Shown: piece by piece, positions 7,576 to 19,680 of the stretch | Numbering within the stretch: the first letter of the stretch is position 1 | Layout: each line of letters opens with the position of its first letter | DNA from: Kribbella sp. CA-293567 | GTDB taxonomy: Bacteria; Actinomycetota; Actinomycetes; Propionibacteriales; Kribbellaceae | Assembly: GCF_027627575.1 (NCBI RefSeq) | Contig: NZ_CP114065.1 | Coordinates: 3,968,001-4,032,000, forward strand | DNA: 64,000 nucleotides | Direction of reading: 5' to 3' | Notes under the pieces: model-generated | What the model was told of the DNA's origin: nothing | The model's database searches: none | The model's input: only the letters and a program-made list of their open reading frames with translations | Translations under genes and position numbers: made by a program

Positions 7576-9561
7576 TCAGACCCTCCGCAGCACATGGAGG
7601 AGGTAGTCGCGGCGGTTGAGCGGGTCGTGATCGGTCCGAGGACGGCTGGGAACCGCGCCGGTGACCGGGTGATAGCGATCGAAGGCCGACTCGAGGACGC
7701 CTTCGCCGCGGGTGAGAGCCGGGAGTTGCCGTTCCAGTCGGTCCACGGCCGCGGCTGGGATCTCTCCTTCGAGAGTCGAGGTTTCGGCTGCCAGTGCGGG
7801 CACCCGAGGGACTGCCCGGAGGCGGGAGAGCGCGGCCAGAGCGGCGCGGACGGTGTCGGTCGGCAGGTCGAGCTGGAAGTGGTGCATCGGCTCGTGGACC
7901 GTGGTGCCGGCTTCCTGGAGAGCGGCCATCAGGACGAGTGGGGTGAGATTGCGGAAGTCGCCGGCGGTGCTCGACATGCTCTTGTCGAAGACCGCGTGGG
8001 CGTGGCTCTGGCGGGCGGAGTACCCCGAATGCGTCATCGTCACGATCGCGTCGGGGATCTGCCAGCCGTGGATGCCTTGGCGCAGGGTCTCGTGGACGGT
8101 CTCCTCGACCGCCTTGACGAACGCGTACGGCATCGAACCGAGCTCGACCTCCAGGCGGAACGTGACCCCGGACTTCACCGGTGCCGGCTCGACCCGCAGG
8201 CCGATCGTCGCGAGGAACGGATTCGGGTCCTGCTTGTTGAACTCGACCGCAGCCCCGCTGCCGTTCAGCCGCTCGATACAGATCGTCGTCGTCTCCCGGA
8301 AGGTGACTTCGATGCCGTACTCGACCGCCAGGGTGGTCTGGGTGACCTCCTTCTGGACTTCGCCGTACAGCGACACGAAGGTCTCCTGGCGGAGATCGTC
8401 CTGACGCAGGTTGATCAGCGGATCCTGCTCGGCCAGCTGAGAGAGCGCCACCTGCAGATTCCCCTTGTCCGACGGCCTGACCGGCGCGATCACCGTCTCC
8501 AGCGTCGGGGGAGCGAAGAACGCGCTCTCTGCCGGACTGGCGCCGGCGCCGATCGCGTCACCGATCCGGATCCCGCCGAGTCCCCACAGCTTGCCGATCT
8601 GCCCGGCCGAAACCTCCGGCCTGCTCAGCACCGCACCGTTGTCGAAGACGCTGATCGCAGTCACCTTCGCCTCCCGGTCACCCTGGAAACAGAGCCGGTC
8701 CCGGGTGCGGATCGACCCCGAGAACAGCCGCACGAACGCAACCTCCTCGCCTGCCGGTCCACGTTCGACCTTGAAGACCGAGCCGGACAGTGGCCCGCCG
8801 GCATCGCCCTGTGTCGCCGGCAGCAACTCGCGAATGCCCGCGATCAGCTCGTCGACACCCGCACCGGTGATCGCCGAGCCGAAGTACACCGGATGCACCA
8901 GCGCCTGCCGCGTCTGCTCGGCCAGCCGCGTCCGCAACGCGCCGTAAGAGAGCGCTTCCTCGTTCTCCACGTACGTCGTCAGCAGTTGCTCGTCGTGCTC
9001 GGCGAGCAACTCGATCATCGCGGACGCGAACTCGGCATCGTCTCGCCCGTACGGCGTGAACTGCGCGCCGCGTTCGCCGAGGTTGGACGCCGTACCCATC
9101 GCGATGACGTCGGCCGGCAACCGCTCCGCCATCCGCGCCAGCAGCTCCCGCGACTGCGCTCCCCGGCGATCGAGCTTGTTGACGAAGATCAGCGTGGGGA
9201 TCCGCAGCCGGCGTAGCGTCCGCATCAGCACCCGCGTCTGCGCCTGGACGCCCTCGACCACCGACACCACCAGCACCGCGCCGTCGAGCACGCTGAGCGC
9301 CCGCTCCACCTCGGCGATGAAGTCCGGGTGGCCGGGAGTGTCGATCAGGTTGACCGTGACGTCGTCGATCGCGAACGAGACGACCGCGGACTTGATCGTG
9401 ATCCCGCGCTGACGTTCCAGCGCGAGCGAGTCGGTCTGAGTACTGCCGTGATCGACGCTGCCAACCGCGTCGATCACCCCGGCGGCGTAGAGCAGCCGCT
9501 CGGTCAGGCTGGTCTTACCGGCGTCGACATGCGCCAGGATTCCTAGGTTGAGTGTTCGCAC
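7576..9561 (-). CDS. Otr(A)/Tet(M)-like tetracycline resistance ribosomal protection GTPase
   Basis: EF-G-like translational GTPase of 661 residues, close to the length of Otr(A). It binds the ribosome and removes tetracycline. G1 is AHVDAGKTSL, G2 region RGITIKSA, G3 DTPGH, G4 NKLD; an EF-G-like domain IV and C-terminal domain follow (VEYGIEVTF, VELGSMPYAFVKAVEETV, GDFRNLTPLVLMAALQEAG), as in ribosomal protection proteins rather than true EF-G. The start GTG at 9561 (VRTLNLGILAHVDAG) matches the family N-terminus; a longer frame to 9810 reads through non-homologous sequence. In environmental actinomycetes such genes are usually intrinsic. A short frame (ATG at 9570) overlaps the start and might act as a leader, which is speculative. 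Confidence 0.88.
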   Translation of the reverse strand: MRTLNLGILAHVDAGKTSLTERLLYAAGVIDAVGSVDHGSTQTDSLALERQRGITIKSAVVSFAIDDVTVNLIDTPGHPDFIAEVERALSVLDGAVLVVSVVEGVQAQTRVLMRTLRRLRIPTLIFVNKLDRRGAQSRELLARMAERLPADVIAMGTASNLGERGAQFTPYGRDDAEFASAMIELLAEHDEQLLTTYVENEEALSYGALRTRLAEQTRQALVHPVYFGSAITGAGVDELIAGIRELLPATQGDAGGPLSGSVFKVERGPAGEEVAFVRLFSGSIRTRDRLCFQGDREAKVTAISVFDNGAVLSRPEVSAGQIGKLWGLGGIRIGDAIGAGASPAESAFFAPPTLETVIAPVRPSDKGNLQVALSQLAEQDPLINLRQDDLRQETFVSLYGEVQKEVTQTTLAVEYGIEVTFRETTTICIERLNGSGAAVEFNKQDPNPFLATIGLRVEPAPVKSGVTFRLEVELGSMPYAFVKAVEETVHETLRQGIHGWQIPDAIVTMTHSGYSARQSHAHAVFDKSMSSTAGDFRNLTPLVLMAALQEAGTTVHEPMHHFQLDLPTDTVRAALAALSRLRAVPRVPALAAETSTLEGEIPAAAVDRLERQLPALTRGEGVLESAFDRYHPVTGAVPSRPRTDHDPLNRRDYLLHVLRRV

Positions 9562-9718
9562 GCAGCAACATGTCCCTTGAAGAGGAGTTGTGACCTTCGC
9601 GGTTGGACATGAGCTGAGATCGCATCGAACGTGCTCCCTGACCTGTGGCTGTGCTGACCTTCGGCAGTACAGCAAACCTGCGGCCCCGCGGCAATCGGTT
9701 TTCCGCCGGGAGGCAGCC

Positions 9719-9790
9719 AGGACATCTATGCCTGAGGCAACCAACTGGGGTCGGTCGACGAGGTTGCCGACGACGGTGACTCGGGCTGAA
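9719..9790. repeat. Diverged copy of the pyrH 3' end and its downstream flank
   Basis: About 55 bp beginning AGGACATCTATGCCTGAGGC align with 19609-19663 at roughly three-quarters identity by eye, gap-free, with weaker similarity continuing to about 9790. In the other copy this segment is the last nine codons and the downstream flank of the UMP kinase gene. Here it lies upstream of the tetracycline-resistance gene in the same orientation. The rest of the 255-bp gap 9562-9816 shows no gene. Confidence 0.55.
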
Positions 9791-9816
9791 TCGCCTAGGC
9801 GAGACGACACAAGCGC

Positions 9817-12469
<2,653 letters not shown>

Positions 12470-12519
12470 GGTCGTGGTTCCTTTCGTTCGCGGGCGCCGT
12501 GGTCGGCTCGGCTCGTGGT

Positions 12520-13398
12520 TCAGGTGGCGTCGAGGGCGCGGAAGACGTCGTCGAGGCGGGTCGGTCCGGCCTGCAGGTCCCGCAGCTCCACGCCGCGGTC
12601 GTGGGCCCACGCCAGCAGCCGGTGGAGGTCTTCCTGAAGATGGAAGGTCTCGACGTGGAAGGCGCCGTTCAGCGCTCCCACGGTCGGCGGCTCAGGCGCG
12701 CCGGGCGGCAACGCGAAGGTGATCACCGACGGCAGGGTCCGGGTGAGTTCCGCGACAGTGCCTTCGCGGTGGAGCGTCCCTCCGTGCATGAGTCCGATGC
12801 GGTCGGCGCGTTGCTGCGCCTCCTCGAGGTAGTGGGTCGTGAGCACGACGGTGGACCCCTCCTCGCGCAGTCTGTCCACAGCGGCCCACAGTGCGTCGCG
12901 CGACTGGATGTCCAGCCCTGTGGTGGGCTCGTCGAGGATCACCAGCTCGGGACTGCCGTAGACGGCGGTGGCGAAGTCCAGCCGGCGCTTCTCGCCACCG
13001 GACAGCTGGGAGACCAGCGTGTCGACCTTGCGGGAGAGTCCGGCGATACCGAGCACGCGGTCGACGTCATCGCGCCGGCCGCTCAGCGAGCCGATCAGAC
13101 CCACCGACTCCCGGACCGTCAGGTCCGGGGAGAAGCCGCTCTCCTGCAGCATGATCCCCATCCGTGCGCGCACAGCGCGCCCGTCGCGCGGGCTCTCCCC
13201 GAAGATCCGCACCGTGCCTGAGGTGGCCCGGCGGTGCCCTTCGACGACCTCGAGCGTGGACGTCTTTCCGGCACCGTTCGTACCGAGCAGCGCGTAGAGC
13301 TCACCGGGCTGGACCTGGAAGGACACGTCCCGGACGGCCGTGAACTCACCGTAGGTGACGAAGAGCCCTTCGACGTCGATGATGGGCGACGTAGACAT
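12520..13398 (-). CDS. ABC transporter ATP-binding protein (DrrA/CcmA type)
   Basis: ATPase subunit of 292 residues that energises the permease encoded next. Walker A is GTNGAGKTS (about residues 41-49), the Q-loop follows in MLQESGF, the signature is LSGGEKRR, Walker B is LVILDEPTTGLD and the switch His is in LTTHYLEEAQQ. The C-terminal part after residue ~215 is the extension found in drug-export ATPases. ATG 13398 has AAGGA eight bases upstream, whereas a TTG two codons earlier lies between the two. It is divergent from the LuxR gene across a 251-bp gap in which I see no gene, which suggests regulation by that protein. Confidence 0.92.
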   Translation of the reverse strand: MSTSPIIDVEGLFVTYGEFTAVRDVSFQVQPGELYALLGTNGAGKTSTLEVVEGHRRATSGTVRIFGESPRDGRAVRARMGIMLQESGFSPDLTVRESVGLIGSLSGRRDDVDRVLGIAGLSRKVDTLVSQLSGGEKRRLDFATAVYGSPELVILDEPTTGLDIQSRDALWAAVDRLREEGSTVVLTTHYLEEAQQRADRIGLMHGGTLHREGTVAELTRTLPSVITFALPPGAPEPPTVGALNGAFHVETFHLQEDLHRLLAWAHDRGVELRDLQAGPTRLDDVFRALDAT

Positions 13399-13649
13399 GG
13401 ACAAGTTCCTTTCGCGCTCACGAGCGCAGGTGTCTCGCGGGTGGTCCGCTCCTCGGCCGAAGGGCCGGCAGACCGGTCGGCGGATCGTGCCGTGTCCTCA
13501 GGTTCGCGCAGGACGCGGCGCCCTCGCGTCGGTGAAATGCACTGATCTCCAGCCCTCGCGGCACGCTTCGGTACTGTGTCCAGGCCAGCCGGAGGTGGTC
13601 TGCATCGGTGACTGTCACCTGGTCCGGTTGAAGTGGGATCGGAGGAGCA

Positions 13650-16388
13650 GTGGCGGAGCTGGTGGGCCGGCGCGGCGAGCGCGAGACGATCGAACAGCTG
13701 CTCGCCGAAGCGCGCGCCGGTCGAAGCGGGGCGCTCGCGATCGTCGGCGAGGCCGGAATCGGGAAGACGGCGCTGCTCGAGCATGCCCGCACGACGGCGG
13801 AGCTGTTGGGGTTCCGGGTGGAGAGCTCGGTCGGGCTGGAGGCCGAGACGCAGTTCGCACTCGGCGCTCTCCACCAGTTGTGTACGCCGCTCCTGAGCCG
13901 GCTGGACGCATTGCCCGAGCCCCAGCAGAGCGCTCTCCGGGTGGCGTTCGGGCAGCAGGCCGGCGCCTCGCCGGACCGCTTCCTGATCGGGCTGGCCGTC
14001 CTGAGCTTGCTGGCCGAGGCCGCCGAGGAGAAGCCACTGCTGTGCATCGTCGACGACGCCCAGTGGCTGGACGAGGCGTCCGCACAGGTGCTGGCTTTCG
14101 TGGCGCGTCGCCTGTCGGCGGAGGAAGCAGCGCTGGTGTTCTCCTTGCGCGACCCCGACGGCGGCGATCTCCGCACGTTCGCAGGACTGCCCGAGGTCCG
14201 GCTGAGCGGGCTGACCGAGAGCGATGCCCGGGCGCTGCTGGGCGCAGCAGTACCCATGCCGCTCGACGACGACGTACGCGATCGGATCGTCGCCGAGGCG
14301 CGGGGCAACCCGCTCGCGCTGTTGGAGCTGCCTCGGAGTACGCCGCCCGCGCGTCTTGCCGGCGGCTTCGAGTCGCCCGACGCGCTGAGCGTGCCGCGCC
14401 GCGTCGAGGACAGCTTTCGACAGCGCTCCAAGGATCTGCCCACTGAGACGCAGTTGCTGATGCTGCTCGCGGCCGCTGAGCCGACCGGCGACGCGGCTAT
14501 GTTGTGGCGCGCGGCGGCCATACTGGGAATCGATCCTGAGTCAGCCGGCCCCGCGGAGACGGCCGGGTTGCTGCAGATCGGCAACCGAGTGCGGTTCCGG
14601 CACCCGCTGGTGCGCTCGGCGGTCTACCGGGCCTGCACGGAGCCGGACCGGCGGCGCGTTCACGGCGCGCTCGCCGCCGCGACCGATCCACAGTCGGACC
14701 CTGACCGGCGCGCCTGGCACCGCGCGCGGGCAGTGCTGGGCACCGACGAGGAAGTTGCCGCCGAGCTCGAACGCTCGGCCGACCGGGCGCGCTGTCGTGG
14801 TGGCCAAGCCGCCGCGGCGGCGTTCATGCAGCAGGCAGCCGAACTGACTCCCGACCCTGCCCACCGCGCGAGCCGGGCACTCAGCGCCGCGCAAGCCAAA
14901 CACGCCGCCGGTGCGTCCGAGACGGCCCTGGAGCTGCTGACGACCGCTGACTCCGGACCACTGGACGCCCTGCGGAACGCCCGCACCGAGCTGCTGCGCG
15001 CCCAGATCAGTTTCCACCTTTCACGCGGCGGCCAGGTGCCGCGGATGCTGCTCGATGCGGCCGAGGCACTGGCCCCGCTGGATCCTGCGTTGGCCCGCGA
15101 TACCTACCTGGACGCCTTCGATGCCGCGCTCATCACCGGCGGGCAGGCGGTCATTGTTGCCCGCACTGCACAGGCGGCTCCCGACGCGGCCTCACCACCG
15201 CGGCCCTCGGACCTCCTCCTTGACGGCCTGGTGAAGACGTTCACGGCGGGCTACGAGGCGGGGGTACCGATGCTCCGAGTCGCTCTCGGGGCGTTCCGCG
15301 ACGAGCCGGACAGCGGCCGGTTGGCTGATGGCCAGAGCAACCGGTGGCTGTGGCTGGCGGGTCGTAACGCCGTCGGGCTTCTCGACGACGAGCTCGTGTA
15401 CGTCCTGGCGAGCCGTCACGTCCGGCTGGCTCGCGAGACCGGCGCGCTGGCGACGCTACCCGCGGCCCTGAGCTTCATGACCTCCGTCCTGACCCTTACC
15501 GGCGAGCTCGCCCGCGCCGGCGAGCTGGCCGCGGAGTCGACGGCGATCAGCGAGGCCATCGGCGCGGTTCAGCTACGACACGGCGCCGTCATGCTCGCTG
15601 CCTGGTGCGGTGACCGGACCGTCGCCGCCCACCTGAAGGACCTCACGCTCCAGGACGTCGCGAACCCCGACGGCGGCGGAGAGGTCGCCGTGGCGCAGTA
15701 CGCGATGGCGGTGCTGCACAACGGGCTCGGTAACTATGCACAGGCTCAGGCAGCGGCTGCACGCGCTTGTCACAGCGATGAGCTCGGGCTTCCCAGCGTC
15801 GCCCTGCCGGAGTTCATCGAGGCGGCGGTCCGTGCCGACGACCCGGACGTCGCGATGAGTGCGCTCGAACAGTTCAACGCGCTTGCGCTCGCCTGCGACA
15901 CCCCTTGGGCGCTAGGTCTCGCTGCTCGATCCCGCGCGCTGACAAGCGCGGAGGCCGTCGCCGAGAAGAACTACCGCGAGGCGATCGAGCAGCTCGGCCA
16001 GTCCCGGATGAGGGGCGAGACCGCTCGGGCGCACCTCGTCTACGGCGAGTGGCTGCGCCGCGAGGGCCGCCGCCAGGACGCCCGCGAACAGCTCCGCACC
16101 GCCCACGTACTGCTGACCGACATAGGTGCGCACGCGTTCGCCGCACGCGCCGCCCGTGAACTGGGCGCCACTGGCGAACACCCCCGCAAGCGCTCCGCGC
16201 AGCCCACCGACGCCCTCACCCCTCACGAACTGCAGATCGCCCGTCTCGTCGCCACCGGTGCCACCACACGGGAAGTGGCCGCGCAACTGTTCCTCAGTCC
16301 CCGCACGATCGAGACCCACTTGCGCAACATCTTCCGCAAGCTCGGTATCACGTCGCGTCGCCAGCTGAAGGATCTACGGCTCGCCTGA
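13650..16388 (+). CDS. LuxR family ATP-dependent regulator (LAL/MalT-like)
   Basis: Large STAND-type transcriptional activator, 912 residues. Its N-terminal ATPase has Walker A GEAGIGKTALL (about 33-43) and Walker B LLCIVDDAQWLD (about 130). A helical, tetratricopeptide-like middle follows, and a C-terminal LuxR helix-turn-helix (LTPHELQIARLVATGATTRE, then SPRTIETHLRNIFRKLG) occupies the last ~60 residues. The GTG start has GGAGGAG immediately upstream. Proteins of this class activate promoters when a small inducer binds the central region. The gene faces away from an ABC exporter/hydrolase operon and precedes a group of small redox genes; either could be its target. Confidence 0.92.
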   Translation: MAELVGRRGERETIEQLLAEARAGRSGALAIVGEAGIGKTALLEHARTTAELLGFRVESSVGLEAETQFALGALHQLCTPLLSRLDALPEPQQSALRVAFGQQAGASPDRFLIGLAVLSLLAEAAEEKPLLCIVDDAQWLDEASAQVLAFVARRLSAEEAALVFSLRDPDGGDLRTFAGLPEVRLSGLTESDARALLGAAVPMPLDDDVRDRIVAEARGNPLALLELPRSTPPARLAGGFESPDALSVPRRVEDSFRQRSKDLPTETQLLMLLAAAEPTGDAAMLWRAAAILGIDPESAGPAETAGLLQIGNRVRFRHPLVRSAVYRACTEPDRRRVHGALAAATDPQSDPDRRAWHRARAVLGTDEEVAAELERSADRARCRGGQAAAAAFMQQAAELTPDPAHRASRALSAAQAKHAAGASETALELLTTADSGPLDALRNARTELLRAQISFHLSRGGQVPRMLLDAAEALAPLDPALARDTYLDAFDAALITGGQAVIVARTAQAAPDAASPPRPSDLLLDGLVKTFTAGYEAGVPMLRVALGAFRDEPDSGRLADGQSNRWLWLAGRNAVGLLDDELVYVLASRHVRLARETGALATLPAALSFMTSVLTLTGELARAGELAAESTAISEAIGAVQLRHGAVMLAAWCGDRTVAAHLKDLTLQDVANPDGGGEVAVAQYAMAVLHNGLGNYAQAQAAAARACHSDELGLPSVALPEFIEAAVRADDPDVAMSALEQFNALALACDTPWALGLAARSRALTSAEAVAEKNYREAIEQLGQSRMRGETARAHLVYGEWLRREGRRQDAREQLRTAHVLLTDIGAHAFAARAARELGATGEHPRKRSAQPTDALTPHELQIARLVATGATTREVAAQLFLSPRTIETHLRNIFRKLGITSRRQLKDLRLA

Positions 16389-16566
16389 AGGCCATCGGCG
16401 CGCAGTACCACCACCGACTCCACCCCGGTTCGTCGGCACTCAGTGATGTTCACCGACGCGAAGGCACTGCCTGCCACCGCAGTATTGGGTCGTTCGCAAC
16501 GTGTTGTAGGCCGTCGTTCCGCTCGAGGACCGGCGATGCTGTACGCACCTACACAGAGGAGTTTCC

Positions 16567-16881
16567 ATGTCGACCGACGTCACCGTCACCAAGAACCCGG
16601 ACCGGCAGCGCTACGAGGCGGTCGTCGACGAGGCGACAGTCGCCGGCTACGTCGAGTACCAGGAGACCAGCGAGCTGGTCGTGCTGACCCACACCGAGGT
16701 CGGCGCGACCTACGAGGGCCGGGGGATCGGCAGCGCACTCGCCCGCGCTGCCCTGGACGACATCCGCGAGCGTCGGCAGAAGGCGCTGGTGCTCTGCCCC
16801 TTCATCTTCGGCTGGCTGCGCAAGCACCCCGAGTACCAGGATCTGCTCTTCAACGCGCCCCCGTCCAAGGTCAGCGACTAG
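16567..16881 (+). CDS. YjdJ-type GNAT domain N-acetyltransferase
   Basis: Very small acetyltransferase-like protein of 104 residues. It contains only the core GNAT fold: beta strands, the acetyl-CoA loop (YEGRGIGSALARAALDDIRE) and the short C-terminal strand ALVLCPFIFGWLRKHPEYQD, which is diagnostic for the YjdJ subfamily. The ATG has AGAGGAG upstream. It opens a plus-strand group with the flavodoxin-like, DUF5996 and SDR genes, eight bases from the next start. Function of the subfamily is unclear. Confidence 0.9.
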   Translation: MSTDVTVTKNPDRQRYEAVVDEATVAGYVEYQETSELVVLTHTEVGATYEGRGIGSALARAALDDIRERRQKALVLCPFIFGWLRKHPEYQDLLFNAPPSKVSD

Positions 16882-16889
16882 GGGCAGAC

Positions 16890-17624
16890 ATGCCGAAGGC
16901 AACGATGGACGGCGCGGCTCCGCCCCGGTTCGACGGACTGAAGGCCGTCTTCGTCAATGCGACGCTGAAGCGCTCGCCGGAGCCCAGCAACACCGACGGG
17001 CTGATGCGTGTCAGCACTCGCATCATGGCGGAGCACGGGGTCGAGGTCGAGATCATCCGGGCGGTCGACCACGCGATCGCCACCGGGGTGTGGCCGGACA
17101 TGACCCAGCACGGCGCCGAGGTCGACGACTGGCCCCCGGTCCTGGCGAAGGTCCTGGCCGCGGACATCCTGGTTCTTGCCGGGCCGATCTGGCTGGGAGA
17201 CAACAGCTCGGTGATGAGGCGGGTCGTCGAACGGCTCTACGGCTGCTCCGGCACGCTCGACGAAGAGGGTCAGTACGCCTACTACGGCCGCGTCGCCGGC
17301 TGTGTGGTCACTGGCAACGAGGACGGCATCAAGCACTGCGCCATGAACCTGCTCTACAGCCTGCAGCACCTCGGTTTCACCATCCCGCCGCAGGCCGACG
17401 CGGGCTGGATCGGGCCGGTCGGGCCAGGACCGTCCTACCTCGATCCCGGCTCGGGCGGCCCCGAAAGCGACTTCACCAACCGGAACATCACGTTCATGAC
17501 CTACAACCTGATGCACCTCGCGCAGATGCTGCGCGCCGCCGGCGGCGTACCGGCGTACGGCAACAGGCGCAGCGAGTGGGACGCCGGCTGCGCCCCTGAC
17601 CAGACCAACCCCGAGTACCGGTAG
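16890..17624 (+). CDS. Flavodoxin-like NAD(P)H-dependent FMN reductase family protein
   Basis: Cytoplasmic flavoprotein candidate of 244 residues. The N-terminal strand and phosphate-binding loop VFVNATLKRSPEPSNTDG and the flavin ring-contact segment LAGPIWLGDNSSVMRRVVER match the NADPH-dependent FMN reductase/flavodoxin fold. ATG 16890 was chosen because it lies just after the previous stop; the longer frame to 16443 reads through the preceding gene. Neighbouring DUF5996 and SDR genes in the same direction suggest a small redox module. The electron acceptor is unknown. Confidence 0.85.
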   Translation: MPKATMDGAAPPRFDGLKAVFVNATLKRSPEPSNTDGLMRVSTRIMAEHGVEVEIIRAVDHAIATGVWPDMTQHGAEVDDWPPVLAKVLAADILVLAGPIWLGDNSSVMRRVVERLYGCSGTLDEEGQYAYYGRVAGCVVTGNEDGIKHCAMNLLYSLQHLGFTIPPQADAGWIGPVGPGPSYLDPGSGGPESDFTNRNITFMTYNLMHLAQMLRAAGGVPAYGNRRSEWDAGCAPDQTNPEYR

Positions 17625-17647
17625 CTCTCTGCCGAGATGGAGAACGC

Positions 17648-18601
17648 GTGACGAAGCACCTCAGTGCACAGAACCCGTGGCCGCGGCTGCGAGTGGACGA
17701 CTGGACCGAGACCCGCGACACCGTGCACATGTGGACCCAGATCGTCGGCAAGATCCGGCTCTCACAGGCGCCGCTGCTCAACCACTGGTGGCAGGTCACG
17801 CTCTACGTCGGCCCACGCGGCCTGACCACCGGCGCCGTCCCGCACCGCGGCGGCCTCTTCGATCTCGAACTCGACTTCGTCGAGCACCGTCTCAGGGTAC
17901 GCAGCAGCGACGGCGGCGAGCGCCTCGTGCCCTTGTCGTCGCGGCCCGTCGCCGACTTCTACGGCGAGACGATGAGGGCGCTGCAGGAGCTGGGCATCGA
18001 GGTGACGATCGACCCTCGGCCCAACGAGGTGGAGCCGGCGATCCCGTTCGCCGAGGACCACCAGCACGGCAGCTACGATTCCGAGGCGGCGCAGCTCTTC
18101 TGGCGCCAGCTCGTGCAGGCGGAGCGGGTGATGGGTGAGTTCCGCTCTCACTTCGTCGGGAAGGTCAGTCCCGTGCACTTCTTCTGGGGTGCGATGGACC
18201 TGGCGTGCACTCGCTTCTCCGGGCGCGCGGCCCCAGCACACCCCGGCGGTGCGCCCAACTGTGGGGACTGGGTGATGGTCGAGGGGTACTCCCGCGAGCT
18301 GAGCAGTGCCGGGTTCTGGCCCGGCGGAGGTGAAGAGGGCGCCTTCTACGCCTACGCCTACCCGGAGCCCCCCAGCTTCGCCGAGTACCCGATCGGACCG
18401 GACGCGGCGTACTACAGCGTCGAGAACGGCCAGTTCCTGCTGCCGTACGAGGCGGTGGCCGAGGCCGAGAACCCCGACCAGGACCTGGCGGCGTTCCTGC
18501 ACAGCACCTACCGCGCGGCCGCCGACCTCGGTGGCTGGGACCGGCACAGCCTGGAGGACGACCCACACCGCTGGCCGCAACATCGCGTCGGGTCTCGATG
18601 A
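17648..18601 (+). CDS. DUF5996 family protein
   Basis: Protein of 317 residues matching the DUF5996 family, whose function is not known. Conserved features visible are WPRLRVDDWTETRDTVHMW near the N-terminus, the LLNHWWQVTLYVGPRGLTT strand and SPVHFFWGAMDLACTRFSG in the second half, with many His and Trp residues. There is no signal peptide or membrane segment. It starts with GTG after a GGAG site, 23 bases after the flavodoxin-like gene, and so is probably co-transcribed with it. Confidence 0.85.
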   Translation: MTKHLSAQNPWPRLRVDDWTETRDTVHMWTQIVGKIRLSQAPLLNHWWQVTLYVGPRGLTTGAVPHRGGLFDLELDFVEHRLRVRSSDGGERLVPLSSRPVADFYGETMRALQELGIEVTIDPRPNEVEPAIPFAEDHQHGSYDSEAAQLFWRQLVQAERVMGEFRSHFVGKVSPVHFFWGAMDLACTRFSGRAAPAHPGGAPNCGDWVMVEGYSRELSSAGFWPGGGEEGAFYAYAYPEPPSFAEYPIGPDAAYYSVENGQFLLPYEAVAEAENPDQDLAAFLHSTYRAAADLGGWDRHSLEDDPHRWPQHRVGSR

Positions 18602-18680
18602 CCACAGGTCGCACGAGCCGCACGTGGAGCAGCACCCGAGGTCGAGAAGTTCCACATGAGCACAGAAGAGGGAAGCACGC

Positions 18681-19433
18681 ATGCGAGAGCTGGATGGCAA
18701 GACCTCGGTCGTCACAGGAGGAAACGGCGGGATCGGTCTGGCGACGGCCGTAAAACTGGCGGAGAAGGGCTCGCACGTCTTCGTGACCGGCCGTCGCGAG
18801 GCCGAGGTGAAGGCCGCCGTCGAGACCATCGGGGCGGATCAGGCGACCGGCATCGTCGGGGACGTCTCCGACCCTGAGGACCTGGACCAGCTCTACGACT
18901 CGGTCCGCGCTCATGGGAAGGGTCTGGACATCCTGGTGGCGAACGCGGGGATCGGTGAGTTCGCGACCCTCGAGCAGACCACCGAGGCGCACTTCGACCG
19001 CACCTTCGCCATCAATGTCCGTGGCACGCTGCTGACCGTGCAGAAGGCGTTGCCGCTGCTCAACGACGACGCCTCGATCGTGCTGGTCGGGTCGACCGCC
19101 GCTGAACGCGGAATGGAGGGGTTCGGCGCGTACGCCGCATCCAAGGCAGCGGTGCGCTCGTTCGCACGGACGTGGTCCGCCGAGCTGAAGGGCCGCGGCA
19201 TTCGGGTCAACGTCGTCTCACCGGCCTGGATCGAAACGCCGGGAGGCACTGCGGCGTTCGGCGACGAGGAGTCCGCTCGGGCCATCAAGGCGCACGTCGC
19301 CGCGACAGTGCCCAAGGGACGCATGGGCCGGCCCGAAGAGGCCGCCGCCGTCGCGACCTTCCTCGCCACCGAGCAGAGCAGCTATGTCGTCGGCGCGAAC
19401 TTCTCCGTCGACGGAGGCGAGAACCAGACCTGA
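18681..19433 (+). CDS. Short-chain dehydrogenase/reductase (classical SDR)
   Basis: NAD(P)-dependent oxidoreductase, 250 residues, full classical length. TGGNGGIG is the nucleotide-binding motif, VANAG the structural motif, Ser in VLVGSTAAERG and YAASK supply the catalytic triad, and the tail VVGANFSVDGG is canonical. It resembles FabG-like and glucose-dehydrogenase-like enzymes. ATG 18681 lies 79 bases after the DUF5996 stop, the last gene of this plus-strand group. Substrate cannot be assigned. Confidence 0.92.
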   Translation: MRELDGKTSVVTGGNGGIGLATAVKLAEKGSHVFVTGRREAEVKAAVETIGADQATGIVGDVSDPEDLDQLYDSVRAHGKGLDILVANAGIGEFATLEQTTEAHFDRTFAINVRGTLLTVQKALPLLNDDASIVLVGSTAAERGMEGFGAYAASKAAVRSFARTWSAELKGRGIRVNVVSPAWIETPGGTAAFGDEESARAIKAHVAATVPKGRMGRPEEAAAVATFLATEQSSYVVGANFSVDGGENQT

Positions 19434-19443
19434 GCGGGCAGCC

Positions 19444-19542
19444 GTGGCCTCGTCGGGTGGGGGCAAGAACGACGAGATCTTCGGTACCGCCGACGCGGAC
19501 CAGCTTGTCAACGCCGGGCCCGTCGAGGCTGAGTCCGCTTGA
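19444..19542 (+). CDS. Possible short protein or gene remnant, 32 residues
   Basis: A GTG frame ten bases after the SDR stop with strong G/C bias in third codon positions and an acidic product (GKNDEIFGTADADQLVNAGP in the middle). It has no recognisable relatives and no clear ribosome site. It may be a small coupled gene or the worn 3' end of another gene. The remaining sequence to 19640 shows only the repeat copy described separately. Confidence 0.25.
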   Translation: MASSGGGKNDEIFGTADADQLVNAGPVEAESA

Positions 19543-19608
19543 GTGCGGTTGAAAGCACGGGCTCGGGGGGCCGCGGCATCGGGGGAGTGTGGATGTGGGG
19601 GAGTGCCC

Positions 19609-19680
19609 AGGAGATCTATGCCTGGGGCAACTAAATCGGGTCAGTTGATGAGGGTGCCGATGTGGGTGCCGGAGCTGATG
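19609..19680. repeat. Partner copy of the 9719-9790 repeat, overlapping the pyrH 3' end
   Basis: Begins AGGAGATCTATGCCTGGGGC and matches 9719-9773 with about 13 mismatches in the first 55 positions counted by eye. It covers the last codons of the UMP kinase gene and 32 bp beyond the stop. Similarity across both coding and non-coding sequence suggests duplication of the pyrH end rather than convergent coding. Confidence 0.55.

Noticed and set aside
9562..9810. N-terminal extension of the ribosomal protection protein to 744 residues
   Set aside because: The extension includes the pyrH-like repeat and lacks family similarity; GTG 9561 gives the family N-terminus.
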